NCBI GenBank assembly: GCA_964585305.1
Contig: CAZPDM010000002.1
Span: forward strand, 1-64,000
Source of the DNA: CAZPDM01 sp964585305
Lineage (GTDB): Bacteria; Planctomycetota; Uabimicrobiia; Uabimicrobiales; JABWCH01
Direction: 5' to 3'
DNA: 64,000 nucleotides
The notes beneath the pieces were generated by a model. That model made no database searches. It was not told the origin of the DNA and saw only the letters and a program-made list of their open reading frames with translations. Both the position numbers and the translations under genes were made by a program. This document shows positions 35,680-44,275 of this stretch, in pieces (within the stretch, counting starts at the first letter, position 1; each line of letters begins with the position of its first letter).

Positions 35680-35737
35680 AAAAAAACGTGTGCTTTTACA
35701 AATATTTTTTATATTTGGTAATGCACACGTTTTTTTT
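35680..35737. terminator. Bidirectional terminator
   Basis: AAAAAACGTGTGC pairs with GCACACGTTTTTT, with an inner AT stem (ACAAATAT/ATATTTG). It lies between convergent genes and has T-runs in both directions. Confidence 0.85.
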
Positions 35738-36413
35738 ATTCTTTTTTCAAGAAAATTTTTTTTCGAAATAGAGTAATTCCTAAGAAAATTAAGAATAAAA
35801 TATTAGGCTCGGGGATTGGTAAAGTTTGGCTTGGATGTGTAGATGTTATTCCTTTGTTCAGCCATACACTATCTACAATAAATATAGATGATTCGTTTGC
35901 ATAAAGCAACAGTTCATCCACAATTCCACTTGTTGCAGTAATAGATATGAATTCCCATTGTCCTACTTTTGAAGTAGATTTGCTGACATATCCGGTTGAA
36001 TTGCTTCCTATAGAAAGAACCATACTTCCGGAAACAACATAAACCCATCCGCTGAAGGTCATTGGAACTGCTGTTCCTGCACTGTTCCAAGCACTATGCC
36101 AGGAAGCAACAGTATATGGCCCATCACCTGCTCCACCTGCAGTAACTTTTAAAGCAGATGTTCCATCAACAATTCCTAAATTGTAAGCACTGAACATTTC
36201 TGTTTCAGTGATCAATTCTGTAGTAAGCGGATTCCCTGAATTTGCCCACTGGTTCCAGTTTGAGGCAGCAGAAGATATTCCATGTCCTGTAATAGGATTG
36301 TAATTACCACTTTCAAAACTTCCATTGCTTAAAAGATTTCCAGTTTGGCTAATAATGGGTGCGGCATGAAGATTAGAAAAAATAATAATGGCAAGAAGAA
36401 AAAATTTAACCAT
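35736..36413 (-). CDS. PEP-CTERM surface protein with jelly-roll-like domain
   Basis: 225 aa. The signal peptide ends near residue 18 (IIIFSNLHAAP). The body starts GNLLSNGSFESGNYNP, the opening of many carbohydrate-binding jelly-roll domains, and is rich in Ser, Gly and Thr. The C-terminus has IPEP, then a hydrophobic span (NILFLIFLGITLF), then RKKIFLKK: a PEP-CTERM sorting signal read by exosortase. No exosortase gene is in the window. GGAGG sits just before the ATG and a CGACTTAAGTCG palindrome just before that. Function unknown. Confidence 0.82.
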   Translation of the reverse strand: MVKFFLLAIIIFSNLHAAPIISQTGNLLSNGSFESGNYNPITGHGISSAASNWNQWANSGNPLTTELITETEMFSAYNLGIVDGTSALKVTAGGAGDGPYTVASWHSAWNSAGTAVPMTFSGWVYVVSGSMVLSIGSNSTGYVSKSTSKVGQWEFISITATSGIVDELLLYANESSIFIVDSVWLNKGITSTHPSQTLPIPEPNILFLIFLGITLFRKKIFLKKE

Positions 36414-36462
36414 ACTACCCTCCTCGACTTAAGTCGGGTGTGAGATAAACTAAAATAAAAGA

Positions 36463-38748
36463 CTAATTTTTCTTAAATGTATGTTGATCCATTTGTGTCA
36501 GTAATTCTTTAATTTTGGGACGAAGTTGCGATGAGTGAAGCGAATGATATTTCCACCAACGACGTATTTTTTTGTAAAGATTGATGACCAAATCCAAAGA
36601 AATTTCAAAACCTAAAATTGATATGCTTCCAAGTAATTGAGCATTGCGGCAGAGTAAAGCAACCCAGGTTTCTCCTAGGATTTTTTCATATAAATTTTTT
36701 AAATCGTAACGGCCAATTTGTGTCAGCCCAACTAAGCATTCTTTATAAGAAGTAATTGATGCAGTTAATTCTGCGCGGCTTAAAGTTCTTGCGAGGTTAG
36801 CAAAAGTAAGTGCGTTATTTCGATAGGATTCGTAGTATTTATATGCTTGTTGTGTATATGGATCGTTAATTGGAACAGAGATAATTTCTTTTTCGGGTGT
36901 TTTAAGTTTACGAATTCCATATTTACCTTGAGACAATTCATAATCTACAAGTTTAGAGAATAAGGTAAAAAATTCTTCAGCAATTCCTAAATATTTTGGT
37001 CCTTGCATAAAGATAATAAAACCTAAATACGAAAGAATACCATAATCACGAGGATTTGCCTCAAAGCCCAAATATAATTGATTCCATGATTTTATTACAT
37101 CGCGACGGGTAAGTGTGATAGCTCGATTTTCATTACTGGAATCATCTCCTTTAAGATAATAACGTCCAGCTTCTAGTCTTAATGTTCCATGTTTGGGTAA
37201 AAGTTCGTCTAGTTTCTGCAAAATCGAAATATGTCTTCCTTGTCCTGTATAGTTTTCTTTATTTTGCGCAATTGTTGTACTAAGATCAAATATTTCTTTA
37301 CAGATTTTTTGTTCTTGTTCACTAAGAGTTATTTTACCAAGTTTATCTAATTCTTGCAAGTTTTCAATAGCACGTTTTGCCCCAGCAGGTTCAATATCAT
37401 CTGCTAGTAGTTTACGTAAAACAATATGGAATGTATTCTCAATCATCCGACTAGATATTTTAAGGTCGAGTTGTTTGAAATGATCGATATCATTTTGTTC
37501 AAGATTCATTTTTACTGGAGTATTAGCACCTTGTCCACTACATTCCCAATTGCCACAAATATAGATGCTTTCTAAAGCATCTTTTGCTTTCATATAATTT
37601 TCGTAAAGAAGCCTTGATTCTAAAGCTGCACAGCAGGCATCAACATAACAATCTTTAAGATTGTTGATGAAGGCTAAGATTTCTTTTTGTTTTATTTCCA
37701 AAGAATGAAGAGCTTGGGAAACCCAATAAGCATCACGGACTCTGCCATTTGCTGCTAAAGAAACTGCTTCTGCTACAATTGCTTCACTCAAACCATTTTT
37801 CTGGGTAATTAAATTGTAGAGATATAAATACATTCCGCCTAAAAATGGTTCTGCTTCATTTCCTTGTGCCGCTAATTTTAATGCTTCTTTGCGCTTGTTT
37901 TGCAATAGGTTTTCTATGGCTTGATCATAAAAATCTAATGCTTTAGTAAGGTTTTGAGCATCTTCTATAAAACAATTTTCTGGCTTTGTAGTATTATGAC
38001 CCAATCCATAAACAAGGCGTGGATCTGTTGTTGTAATGCCAAGTTTGTCTAAAATAGTTAGAAAAATTGCTTTTTCCTCTATCATCTTAGCCATAAGAGT
38101 CGCTTCATAAGAAAGAGGATGTAGCAGTAATAATTTTCGAGAAGGATCGTTTACATTTTCTGGCAGTAGAGTTGGTAAAAATTCAGTAATTGTCAAGTGC
38201 ATAACTTGTCTGAATAGCTTTTCCGTGGCTTCTTCTGTGCGTGCTGTTCCAGTTCCAATAAGTGGCATTCTTAGTGTGGAGCCTAATGATGTTTTAGAAA
38301 ATTGTGTTGAAAAATTGCGAAGTACATTTTTTAATATATCAAAATTTGTTCCTGCAGTCATTGTTGCTACACAACCTAGTATAATGCGATCTGTCTGTGT
38401 TTTTAAACCACCAGGCGGGATTTCTCGGACTTCCCCAATTTCCATAACGCCTTCCATGCTACGGCGAACTTCTGGATAATTATGGGGTTGGCTCATTTCA
38501 AAAATGCGGCGCATTACAGGGCCATAAGAATGATATGGGCGCGTATTGCAAGAAACAGCTAGGGCACTACAACGTGGCAATGTTTCATCAGTAATATCTG
38601 CTTTTACAATAATGATGACAGGATCAGGAAATAATGGCTTTCCTATTGGATCAAAGTAAGGAGATCCAATAGCATGATGCCCTCCTTCTGGGCAATCTGT
38701 TAGATCACTAAAAGGGACTAAACAGAAGCGATTATATAAATGTGGCAT
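36463..38748 (-). CDS. Macro-domain-like protein with long TPR-like C-terminus
   Basis: 761 aa, no signal peptide. Residues about 40-215 look like a divergent macro domain: IIIVKADITDE resembles the GDIT strand, ALAVSCNTRP the AIVNAAN strand, GEVREIPPGGL the T-x-G-x-L strand, and LRMPLIGTGTA the conserved LPLIGTG loop. Macro domains bind or hydrolyse ADP-ribose or related nucleotides. The remaining 540 residues are helical with TPR-like stretches (ITSYKECLVGLTQIG, KALDFYDQAIENLL). It follows the nicotinamidase-like gene by 59 bases on the same strand. The macro assignment is by motif only. Confidence 0.65.
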   Translation of the reverse strand: MPHLYNRFCLVPFSDLTDCPEGGHHAIGSPYFDPIGKPLFPDPVIIIVKADITDETLPRCSALAVSCNTRPYHSYGPVMRRIFEMSQPHNYPEVRRSMEGVMEIGEVREIPPGGLKTQTDRIILGCVATMTAGTNFDILKNVLRNFSTQFSKTSLGSTLRMPLIGTGTARTEEATEKLFRQVMHLTITEFLPTLLPENVNDPSRKLLLLHPLSYEATLMAKMIEEKAIFLTILDKLGITTTDPRLVYGLGHNTTKPENCFIEDAQNLTKALDFYDQAIENLLQNKRKEALKLAAQGNEAEPFLGGMYLYLYNLITQKNGLSEAIVAEAVSLAANGRVRDAYWVSQALHSLEIKQKEILAFINNLKDCYVDACCAALESRLLYENYMKAKDALESIYICGNWECSGQGANTPVKMNLEQNDIDHFKQLDLKISSRMIENTFHIVLRKLLADDIEPAGAKRAIENLQELDKLGKITLSEQEQKICKEIFDLSTTIAQNKENYTGQGRHISILQKLDELLPKHGTLRLEAGRYYLKGDDSSNENRAITLTRRDVIKSWNQLYLGFEANPRDYGILSYLGFIIFMQGPKYLGIAEEFFTLFSKLVDYELSQGKYGIRKLKTPEKEIISVPINDPYTQQAYKYYESYRNNALTFANLARTLSRAELTASITSYKECLVGLTQIGRYDLKNLYEKILGETWVALLCRNAQLLGSISILGFEISLDLVINLYKKIRRWWKYHSLHSSQLRPKIKELLTQMDQHTFKKN

Positions 38749-38807
38749 AGTTTTTTCCTAATTTAATCTAATGAAAGAAATTTGCATTAGTATCTGAACT
38801 AAATCGA

Positions 38808-39608
38808 TTATTGTGCTATAGGAGAGGCAAATTGCTTCATAAGTTCAGTGGTTGTCATCGTTGTAAAGGAACCAGTGCGGCCATCTCCTAATGGATTAAA
38901 CTTGCTCATATATTCAATTGCAGGATTTCGTTTGTCAGGATCAAGAGGAAATGTTCCATCTGTAATGTAAACTACATTAAAAATAGCTGATAGCAATAAT
39001 AAAACATTACGAAGATTACAAATTTCATCACATACGCCAAATACTATTAAATAAAATCGTCCTTGTCGCCGTAATTCCCACATAAGGGGGTAAATATATG
39101 GGCTTCCTGGAGACATGCAAAAATCATCTTTCATAAAAATTAACTCAGTTTTGGGTTCTACCACAGCGTCAATAGGTATGTGTTGATCGAACCATCGAAT
39201 GTATACTTTTCTTGTTTGCGGCAGATCAATTTCATCAATAGCTTGTTGATCGTCTGTACCAAAACGTCGATTTTTATCTAATAAAGCATGTGGAGGAAAT
39301 GTTCTAACAAAATCTGGTGTTTGTCCTTCTCGAATAATTTCTAAAGAGTGAAATCGTTTTCCATGAATACTTTCAATAACATGCGCATCTTGGAATTGAA
39401 TTGCTGGAACTTTATATTCAAAAAGAAAGCGGCGTAGTTCCCCAATGCGTTTTCCTATAGTATCTATTTGATTTTGTACTTCATTAAGTTGCAATCCTTT
39501 AGCGTAATTTTGATAAGCTGATATAGAAAGTTTTCCATTTGCATTCATAAAAGTATTAAGACAGTCTATAGCAATACTTGCACAAAATTCAGGTTTTAGT
39601 TGTAGCAT
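38808..39608 (-). CDS. Nicotinamidase/isochorismatase-like hydrolase
   Basis: 266 aa. It fits the cysteine-hydrolase fold of PncA: Asp15 in AIDCLNTF, metal-type ligands Asp74 and His76 in QDAHV plus His107 in FPPHALLD, Lys160 in IFMKDD, and Cys197 in FGVCDEIC (the GVATDIC motif). All catalytic and metal residues of nicotinamidases thus have a counterpart. It is longer than typical PncA, with an insertion near residues 28-60. Nicotinamidases convert nicotinamide to nicotinate for NAD salvage. The neighbour is a macro-domain-like gene, so the pair may handle NAD breakdown products (inference). Confidence 0.78.
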   Translation of the reverse strand: MLQLKPEFCASIAIDCLNTFMNANGKLSISAYQNYAKGLQLNEVQNQIDTIGKRIGELRRFLFEYKVPAIQFQDAHVIESIHGKRFHSLEIIREGQTPDFVRTFPPHALLDKNRRFGTDDQQAIDEIDLPQTRKVYIRWFDQHIPIDAVVEPKTELIFMKDDFCMSPGSPYIYPLMWELRRQGRFYLIVFGVCDEICNLRNVLLLLSAIFNVVYITDGTFPLDPDKRNPAIEYMSKFNPLGDGRTGSFTTMTTTELMKQFASPIAQ

Positions 39609-39668
39609 AGAAATACCCTTACAAAAATTCTATAAAATTGAAAAAAAAATATAGTTTTTTCTTATGGC

Positions 39669-39698
39669 TTGACATTCCCTTATATTTTAAGATATTAT
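39669..39698 (+). promoter_or_regulatory. Sigma-70 type promoter for the RluD-like gene
   Basis: TTGACA (39669-39674), an 18-base spacer and TATTAT (39693-39698). It predicts transcription from about 39705, which argues against translation from the ATG at 39708 and for the one at 39747. Confidence 0.6.
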
Positions 39699-39746
39699 AT
39701 CTAAAATATGTTTGAAATTCACGAAAGAAAGGTGAAAGATCGTCTT

Positions 39747-40793
39747 ATGGGCCAACCTACTTTAATTCCTAATGAAGAGCATGTTGAAACTTTGGAATTT
39801 TTTATTAAAGGACGTGTAGAAGGTCAAAGGTTAGATGCTTATTTAGTAAAGCGTTTTGAAGATTATTCGCGTACATATCTTCAAAAATTGATTAAAGGTG
39901 GCAAAGTTTTTGTTAATGGGAAACCTGCAAAAGCAAGTCACAAAATTCGTGTTGGGCAAGAAGTGCGGGTGGAATTGCCCCAATTAGAAGAATTACATCT
40001 CAAACCTGAACAAATGCCTCTTACTATAGTTTATGAGGATGAAGATATTGTTGCGATTAACAAACAGGCAAATTTAATTATTCATCCTGCGCGTGGACAT
40101 CTTCAAGGAACTTTAGTTAATGGACTAATTTTCTATTTTGAGAACCTTTCCGATTATAATGATGCTTATCGTCCCGGGATTGTTCACCGTCTGGATCGAG
40201 ATACTAGTGGAATCTTGCTAGTAGCAAAAAATAACATTGCACATGCTGGTCTTGCAGCTCAATTTGAAAACCGTGAAATACATAAAGAATATCTTGCCTT
40301 AGTTGAAGGAAATATGAAATTAGATAGGAATATTGTAAATTTACCTCTAGCAGTAGATCCGCGTAATCGTGAACGAATGTCTGTTCGTAAGGACGGAAAG
40401 ATTTCGATTACTGAATATCAAGTGTTAATGAGATATCCAGGATACACATTAGTTCATGTTTTTCCTAAGACAGGACGGACACATCAAATTCGTGTGCATT
40501 TAAAGTCTGAAGGACATGTTATCATTGCCGATGATTTATATGGAGCAAATCCTATATTAACAAAAGGAATGGTTTATAACAATGCCAAAATGCCAATTCC
40601 TCCTGAAATTGATGGGGAACAAATTTTAATGGAACGTACTGCTTTACATGCTTGGCAAATTCATTTTCATCACCCAACAAAAAAAGAAGATATGACACTT
40701 GTTGCCCAGTTGCCTTCTGATTTTGCAAACACATTGAGGTTTTTACAAGCGCGATGGCCAAATCCCAAAGTAGAAAAAATTTGTAATTGCTAA
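39747..40793 (+). CDS. Ribosomal RNA pseudouridine synthase, RluD family
   Basis: 348 aa from the ATG at 39747; the ATG at 39708 would be nearly leaderless given the promoter just upstream. An S4 domain lies at about residues 20-80 (GQRLDAYLVKRF, GGKVFVNGKPAK). The catalytic domain follows with NKQANLIIHPARGH, GIVHRLDRDTSG (the nucleophile is the second Asp) and GRTHQIRVHLKSEGHVIIADDLYG. Normal length. It makes pseudouridines in 23S rRNA. Distinct from the RsuA/RluB-type enzyme at 5080. Confidence 0.94.
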   Translation: MGQPTLIPNEEHVETLEFFIKGRVEGQRLDAYLVKRFEDYSRTYLQKLIKGGKVFVNGKPAKASHKIRVGQEVRVELPQLEELHLKPEQMPLTIVYEDEDIVAINKQANLIIHPARGHLQGTLVNGLIFYFENLSDYNDAYRPGIVHRLDRDTSGILLVAKNNIAHAGLAAQFENREIHKEYLALVEGNMKLDRNIVNLPLAVDPRNRERMSVRKDGKISITEYQVLMRYPGYTLVHVFPKTGRTHQIRVHLKSEGHVIIADDLYGANPILTKGMVYNNAKMPIPPEIDGEQILMERTALHAWQIHFHHPTKKEDMTLVAQLPSDFANTLRFLQARWPNPKVEKICNC

Positions 40794-40957
40794 AGATATG
40801 TATCAGATTTTTTGAGTGAGAATTTGCCGACAAATTTGCTGAGTGTTAAATATTCATTAAATTAAATATTATCTAATTTAGATAGAAAAGTTGTTTGATA
40901 GATATATTAAATTTGGGTTTATTCTAAATGACAATTTTTCTATCAAAAGGATATAAA

Positions 40958-42190
40958 ATGAGAAAAATACAATTAGAATTTAATTATATCTCACAAAAAA
41001 AAGATGTTGGATTAGCAAGAGTACGTGGTGAAATAGATGGTAGCAATATTAATGAGTTTGCTGCTTTTTTAAAAAAAATAGGAGAAGTCTCTTGCGCTAA
41101 GGTACTTTTTGATTTAAAAGACCTACGGTATATGAATAGCACAGGATTTGGGAATTTAGCAGCCTTTTTTTTAAATGAGAAAGATACAGGAAAGCGGGAA
41201 ATTTATATATGTAATTTACATCCAAATATTCAAAGAACATACCGGACTTTTGGAATGGATCAAACTTGGCCGACATATCCTACTATAGAAGAGGCGATAG
41301 CTGCTCTTCAAAAAAATCGTATTATTCAAAAAAATACGCCTGAACCAAAAAATGTTTCAGAGCCTATATTATTTCCAATTATTCGTAGTTGTACTAATTG
41401 TAGAAAACCTAGTAATTTTCCTAAACCTGGCACATATAGATGTACATATTGCAGTACTATTCATCAAATAGATGACCAAGGAAATCTTAAAGTTGTTTCA
41501 ACTGTTTCTAAAAAAACAGTTGTGCAAGATAAGAAAATTGAAAAATTAGAAGAAGAAAAGGTTATAGAACAACAAAAAAAAATGGAAGAAAAAATTGTAG
41601 AACAACATGAAGAAAAGGCTGAGGAAAAAAATTCTGAAAAAATAACTTCAATGTTTCCAGAAGTCCCTTCTGACTCTGTTTCTTCTTCCGAATTAGCCCC
41701 GCCCCTTCCATCTACCCCAACACCCGCTCCTTCTATAACACCAACATCAACATCAGATGTAGAAACCATTGATATTACTATTTCTTCTAATCCTAACTAT
41801 CTTAGACGTATTCGCGATTTTATATTTGCTTTTGCAGATGAAATATTTACTGAACAAGAACGTTATAATATGTCCTCTGCTATTGATGAAGCACTTGCGA
41901 ATGCAATAGAACATGCTCATCAAAATGATGTTAGCAAGAAAATATTTATAAAGATTGAAGTTAATGAAAAAAAATTCCAAGTTACTATAAAAGATAGTGG
42001 TGTTAATACATTTAATAATATTATCCAACGGGATAATGTTTCTCAAGAACAACTAAAAAAGATAGGAAGGGGGATGGGGCTTCTAGTTATTAAACAAACG
42101 ATGGATGAAGTAAGTTTTAATCCTACAGAAAGCTGGGGAACTGCAATTACAATGATAAAATATGTTAAAGATAAAGATAAGATAGAATAA
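40958..42190 (+). CDS. STAS-zinc ribbon-HATPase fusion (antagonist plus anti-sigma kinase in one chain)
   Basis: 410 aa from the ATG at 40958 (AAAGGA upstream). The N-terminal STAS domain (about 1-110) has DLRYMNSTGFGNLA, with the phosphorylatable Ser of SpoIIAA/RsbV. Near residues 145-180 are two Cys pairs (CTNC and CTYC), a zinc ribbon. An acidic coiled coil and Pro-rich linker follow, then a RsbW/SpoIIAB-type HATPase (about 280-405) with EALANAIEHAH, DSGVN and GRGMGLLVI. In partner switching the STAS and kinase are usually separate. Here both sit in one chain with a zinc module between. One base separates it from the convergent response regulator gene. Confidence 0.88.
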   Translation: MRKIQLEFNYISQKKDVGLARVRGEIDGSNINEFAAFLKKIGEVSCAKVLFDLKDLRYMNSTGFGNLAAFFLNEKDTGKREIYICNLHPNIQRTYRTFGMDQTWPTYPTIEEAIAALQKNRIIQKNTPEPKNVSEPILFPIIRSCTNCRKPSNFPKPGTYRCTYCSTIHQIDDQGNLKVVSTVSKKTVVQDKKIEKLEEEKVIEQQKKMEEKIVEQHEEKAEEKNSEKITSMFPEVPSDSVSSSELAPPLPSTPTPAPSITPTSTSDVETIDITISSNPNYLRRIRDFIFAFADEIFTEQERYNMSSAIDEALANAIEHAHQNDVSKKIFIKIEVNEKKFQVTIKDSGVNTFNNIIQRDNVSQEQLKKIGRGMGLLVIKQTMDEVSFNPTESWGTAITMIKYVKDKDKIE

Positions 42191-42191
42191 T

Positions 42192-42821
42192 TTATTCAGG
42201 CCAATTAACATTTGAAGAAGAACGTGAATTTGTAAAATTATCCATAAATTTTTTATAGCATTCTGGGCAAACTCCATGGCTGAAAATTGCATCGGTGTGT
42301 TCAGAAATATATTGTTCAATCTGATGCCAGTAATTTTTGTCATCTCTGATTTTTTTACAATATGAGCATATTGGAACTAAACCTTGTAAAGTTTTAACTT
42401 GGGTCATAGCTTTTTCTAATTCTTTTACACGATTTGCCAGATCTGTTTGCAATTGGACCACACGTTCTCCGACTCTAATTCTAGCCCGCAGTTCTTGAAT
42501 ATCAAATGGTTTACATATATAATCATCCGCACCAGCTTCCAATCCTTTTACAATATCTTGTTGTCTTCCGTGTGCAGTTAATAGAATGATATGAATTGCT
42601 GCGTTCTTTTTTAATGTTCGTATACGTGTAGAAATTTCTAATCCATCTAAATCTGGAAGCATCCAATCTAGGATGATAATTAAGGGATTTTCTTCAAATT
42701 CAATTTTTTGCCAAGTTTCTAGTCCATTTTGCGTACATACAATTTCATAGCCCCACCGCGTTAACACAGTTTGCAATAGATAACAAGAGACTGGGTCATC
42801 TTCAGCAACCAAAATTTTCAT
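42192..42821 (-). CDS. Response regulator with C-terminal CxxC/CxxC segment
   Basis: 209 aa. The receiver domain (about 1-120) has EDD at 7-9, the phospho-acceptor Asp in LDWMLPD, Thr in LLTAH and Lys in KPFD. A coiled coil (about 120-145) leads to ICSYCKKIRDDKNYWHQIEQYI and HGVCPECYKK, a four-Cys output segment found in many response regulators next to hybrid kinases. The output function is not known. Its leader carries a hairpin with a bulged GGAGG that recurs at 54431. Confidence 0.93.
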   Translation of the reverse strand: MKILVAEDDPVSCYLLQTVLTRWGYEIVCTQNGLETWQKIEFEENPLIIILDWMLPDLDGLEISTRIRTLKKNAAIHIILLTAHGRQQDIVKGLEAGADDYICKPFDIQELRARIRVGERVVQLQTDLANRVKELEKAMTQVKTLQGLVPICSYCKKIRDDKNYWHQIEQYISEHTDAIFSHGVCPECYKKFMDNFTNSRSSSNVNWPE

Positions 42822-42876
42822 AGGAAATTAGCGGTGGACACCTAGCTCTTTTAGGCTAAAACCGCTCCTCCAATTT
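42822..42876 (-). promoter_or_regulatory. Leader hairpin with bulged GGAGG, copy 1
   Basis: Read on the minus strand: GAAATT, GGAGG, AGCGGT, loop, ACCGCT, AATTTC, then CT and ATG. GAAATT pairs with AATTTC and AGCGGT with ACCGCT, so the 12-bp stem is broken only by GGAGG as a 5-base bulge. GGAGG (42867-42871) is too far in linear distance to serve the start at 42821, but the fold brings it to within about 8 bases. The same element lies at 54431-54464. Confidence 0.6.
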
Positions 42877-42965
42877 CAAAGCAAGATTTAATCTTATCTC
42901 GCTAGTTTATAAAAATCTAGAATTATCTTAGCAATTTCATTTAAAAATATTCAGAGATATTTCTA

Positions 42966-44108
42966 TTATTTATTTGAGTTGTGGGGTATATTTTGCTTTT
43001 TTTCTTCATTTGGATCTGGAGTTAATAAAAACCATACACCACCAATAATTCCAATAACAAAAGGGATTGGAACTAAAATATAGAGACGATTTACTAAACC
43101 AACTACTGAGAACCCTATTCCAATCCAAAAAAATAAAAGACTCCAAAATTGTGGAATTTTAGCACGTGCTGTTTCTAAAAAGATTAGTCCAATTATGGTT
43201 ACTGTACATAGGGCTATTGGAATTTTATTTAAAAATCCTGTTGCAAATACAATGAGTAAAATTCCTAAAATAAAGCAGAACATTTCCCAAATTAACGAAG
43301 GTTTTTTCTTGTATATTTCTAAGATCTTATGAATATCATTTTTTATATTTTCCATATTTCTACAGCGTTTTTCTGTAGGAGCTAGCATTTTTGATACTAG
43401 AATATCTAATTCTTTTGAACAGTCTGGAATAAAATTACTAGGAACTTCTAATCCACTTGGAAGATTTCCAGTGATAAGACGATATAATATTACACCTAAA
43501 GAATAAATATCCGTTTTAGAATTTATTTTTCCTTGTTTTTGCTCTGGAGACATATAATCCCAAGTTCCGACTGCTTTTATATCAGCCCCTTTTAAACATC
43601 CACTAAATTCTAGAGAATCTTTATTTCGTAAATAATATGTCCCTAATCCAAAATCTGTTAATTTAACACCTTCTTTACAAAGAAAAATATTTGATGGTTT
43701 TATATCTCCATGGTATATATGTTGTTCATGTGCAAATTGTAAAATATCAGCAATTTGCCAACAAATTTCTAAAGCCTGTGGCCAAGGAATTTTATTATTT
43801 TTCTGTAAAAGTTGTTCCAATGTGATACCTTCTATATATTCCATTCTTAAATGTGGGTCTTGGCTAGAAGTATCCATGTCTGTTACTCTTACAATTCCTG
43901 GATGATTCAATTCGTGCATGACAACGCCTTCATCTCTTAAAATCTCTAGAGATTTTTTATCATGAACAAATTTGAGAACTTCTTTTTTTCCAGGCAATTC
44001 TATATGTTCTGCCATCCAAACTTCACCGAATCCTCCATTACCAAGATGAGAAGATAATTTAAAATTATGAACTACTTGGCCTGGTTGATGTTTAAGGCTA
44101 GTTTCCAT
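42966..44108 (-). CDS. Membrane Ser/Thr protein kinase
   Basis: 380 aa from the ATG at 44108 (AAAGG upstream); a longer frame runs to 44231 but crosses strong hairpins. Kinase domain about 15-265: LGNGGFGEVWMA, EVLKFV, IYHGDIKPSNI (HGD in place of HRD, so the activation-loop Arg is missing), LTDFGLG and TWDYMSPEQ. The last 100 residues form four membrane spans, so the kinase faces the cytoplasm from a C-terminal anchor with no ectodomain. Substrate unknown. Confidence 0.92.
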   Translation of the reverse strand: METSLKHQPGQVVHNFKLSSHLGNGGFGEVWMAEHIELPGKKEVLKFVHDKKSLEILRDEGVVMHELNHPGIVRVTDMDTSSQDPHLRMEYIEGITLEQLLQKNNKIPWPQALEICWQIADILQFAHEQHIYHGDIKPSNIFLCKEGVKLTDFGLGTYYLRNKDSLEFSGCLKGADIKAVGTWDYMSPEQKQGKINSKTDIYSLGVILYRLITGNLPSGLEVPSNFIPDCSKELDILVSKMLAPTEKRCRNMENIKNDIHKILEIYKKKPSLIWEMFCFILGILLIVFATGFLNKIPIALCTVTIIGLIFLETARAKIPQFWSLLFFWIGIGFSVVGLVNRLYILVPIPFVIGIIGGVWFLLTPDPNEEKKQNIPHNSNK

Positions 44109-44190
44109 ACAAAACCTTTCTGAAAATTTAGATGAACTAGTTAATTGTATTAAAACTGGAAATATTTTAACGCATTTAAGGTAAAAAGGC

Positions 44191-44240
44191 AATATTTTTT
44201 CAAATGAAAATATTTCTTCCATGCTAAACATGGAAGAAAT
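44191..44240. repeat. Two adjacent hairpins in a divergent promoter region
   Basis: An imperfect AT palindrome (AATATTTT...AAAATATT, 44191-44214 or so) abuts a perfect 12-bp stem ATTTCTTCCATG/CATGGAAGAAAT (44212-44240). The region lies between the divergent kinase (start 44108) and the PLP-enzyme gene (start 44276), so it may be an operator or a leader structure. Confidence 0.45.
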
Positions 44241-44275
44241 TTGTTCATATATTTATTTTTTTGAAAGAATATCTT

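Noticed and set aside
44109..44231. N-terminal extension of the membrane kinase to 44231
   Set aside because: It reads through strong hairpins, has no homology to kinase N-termini and lacks a ribosome site; the ATG at 44108 has AAAGG.
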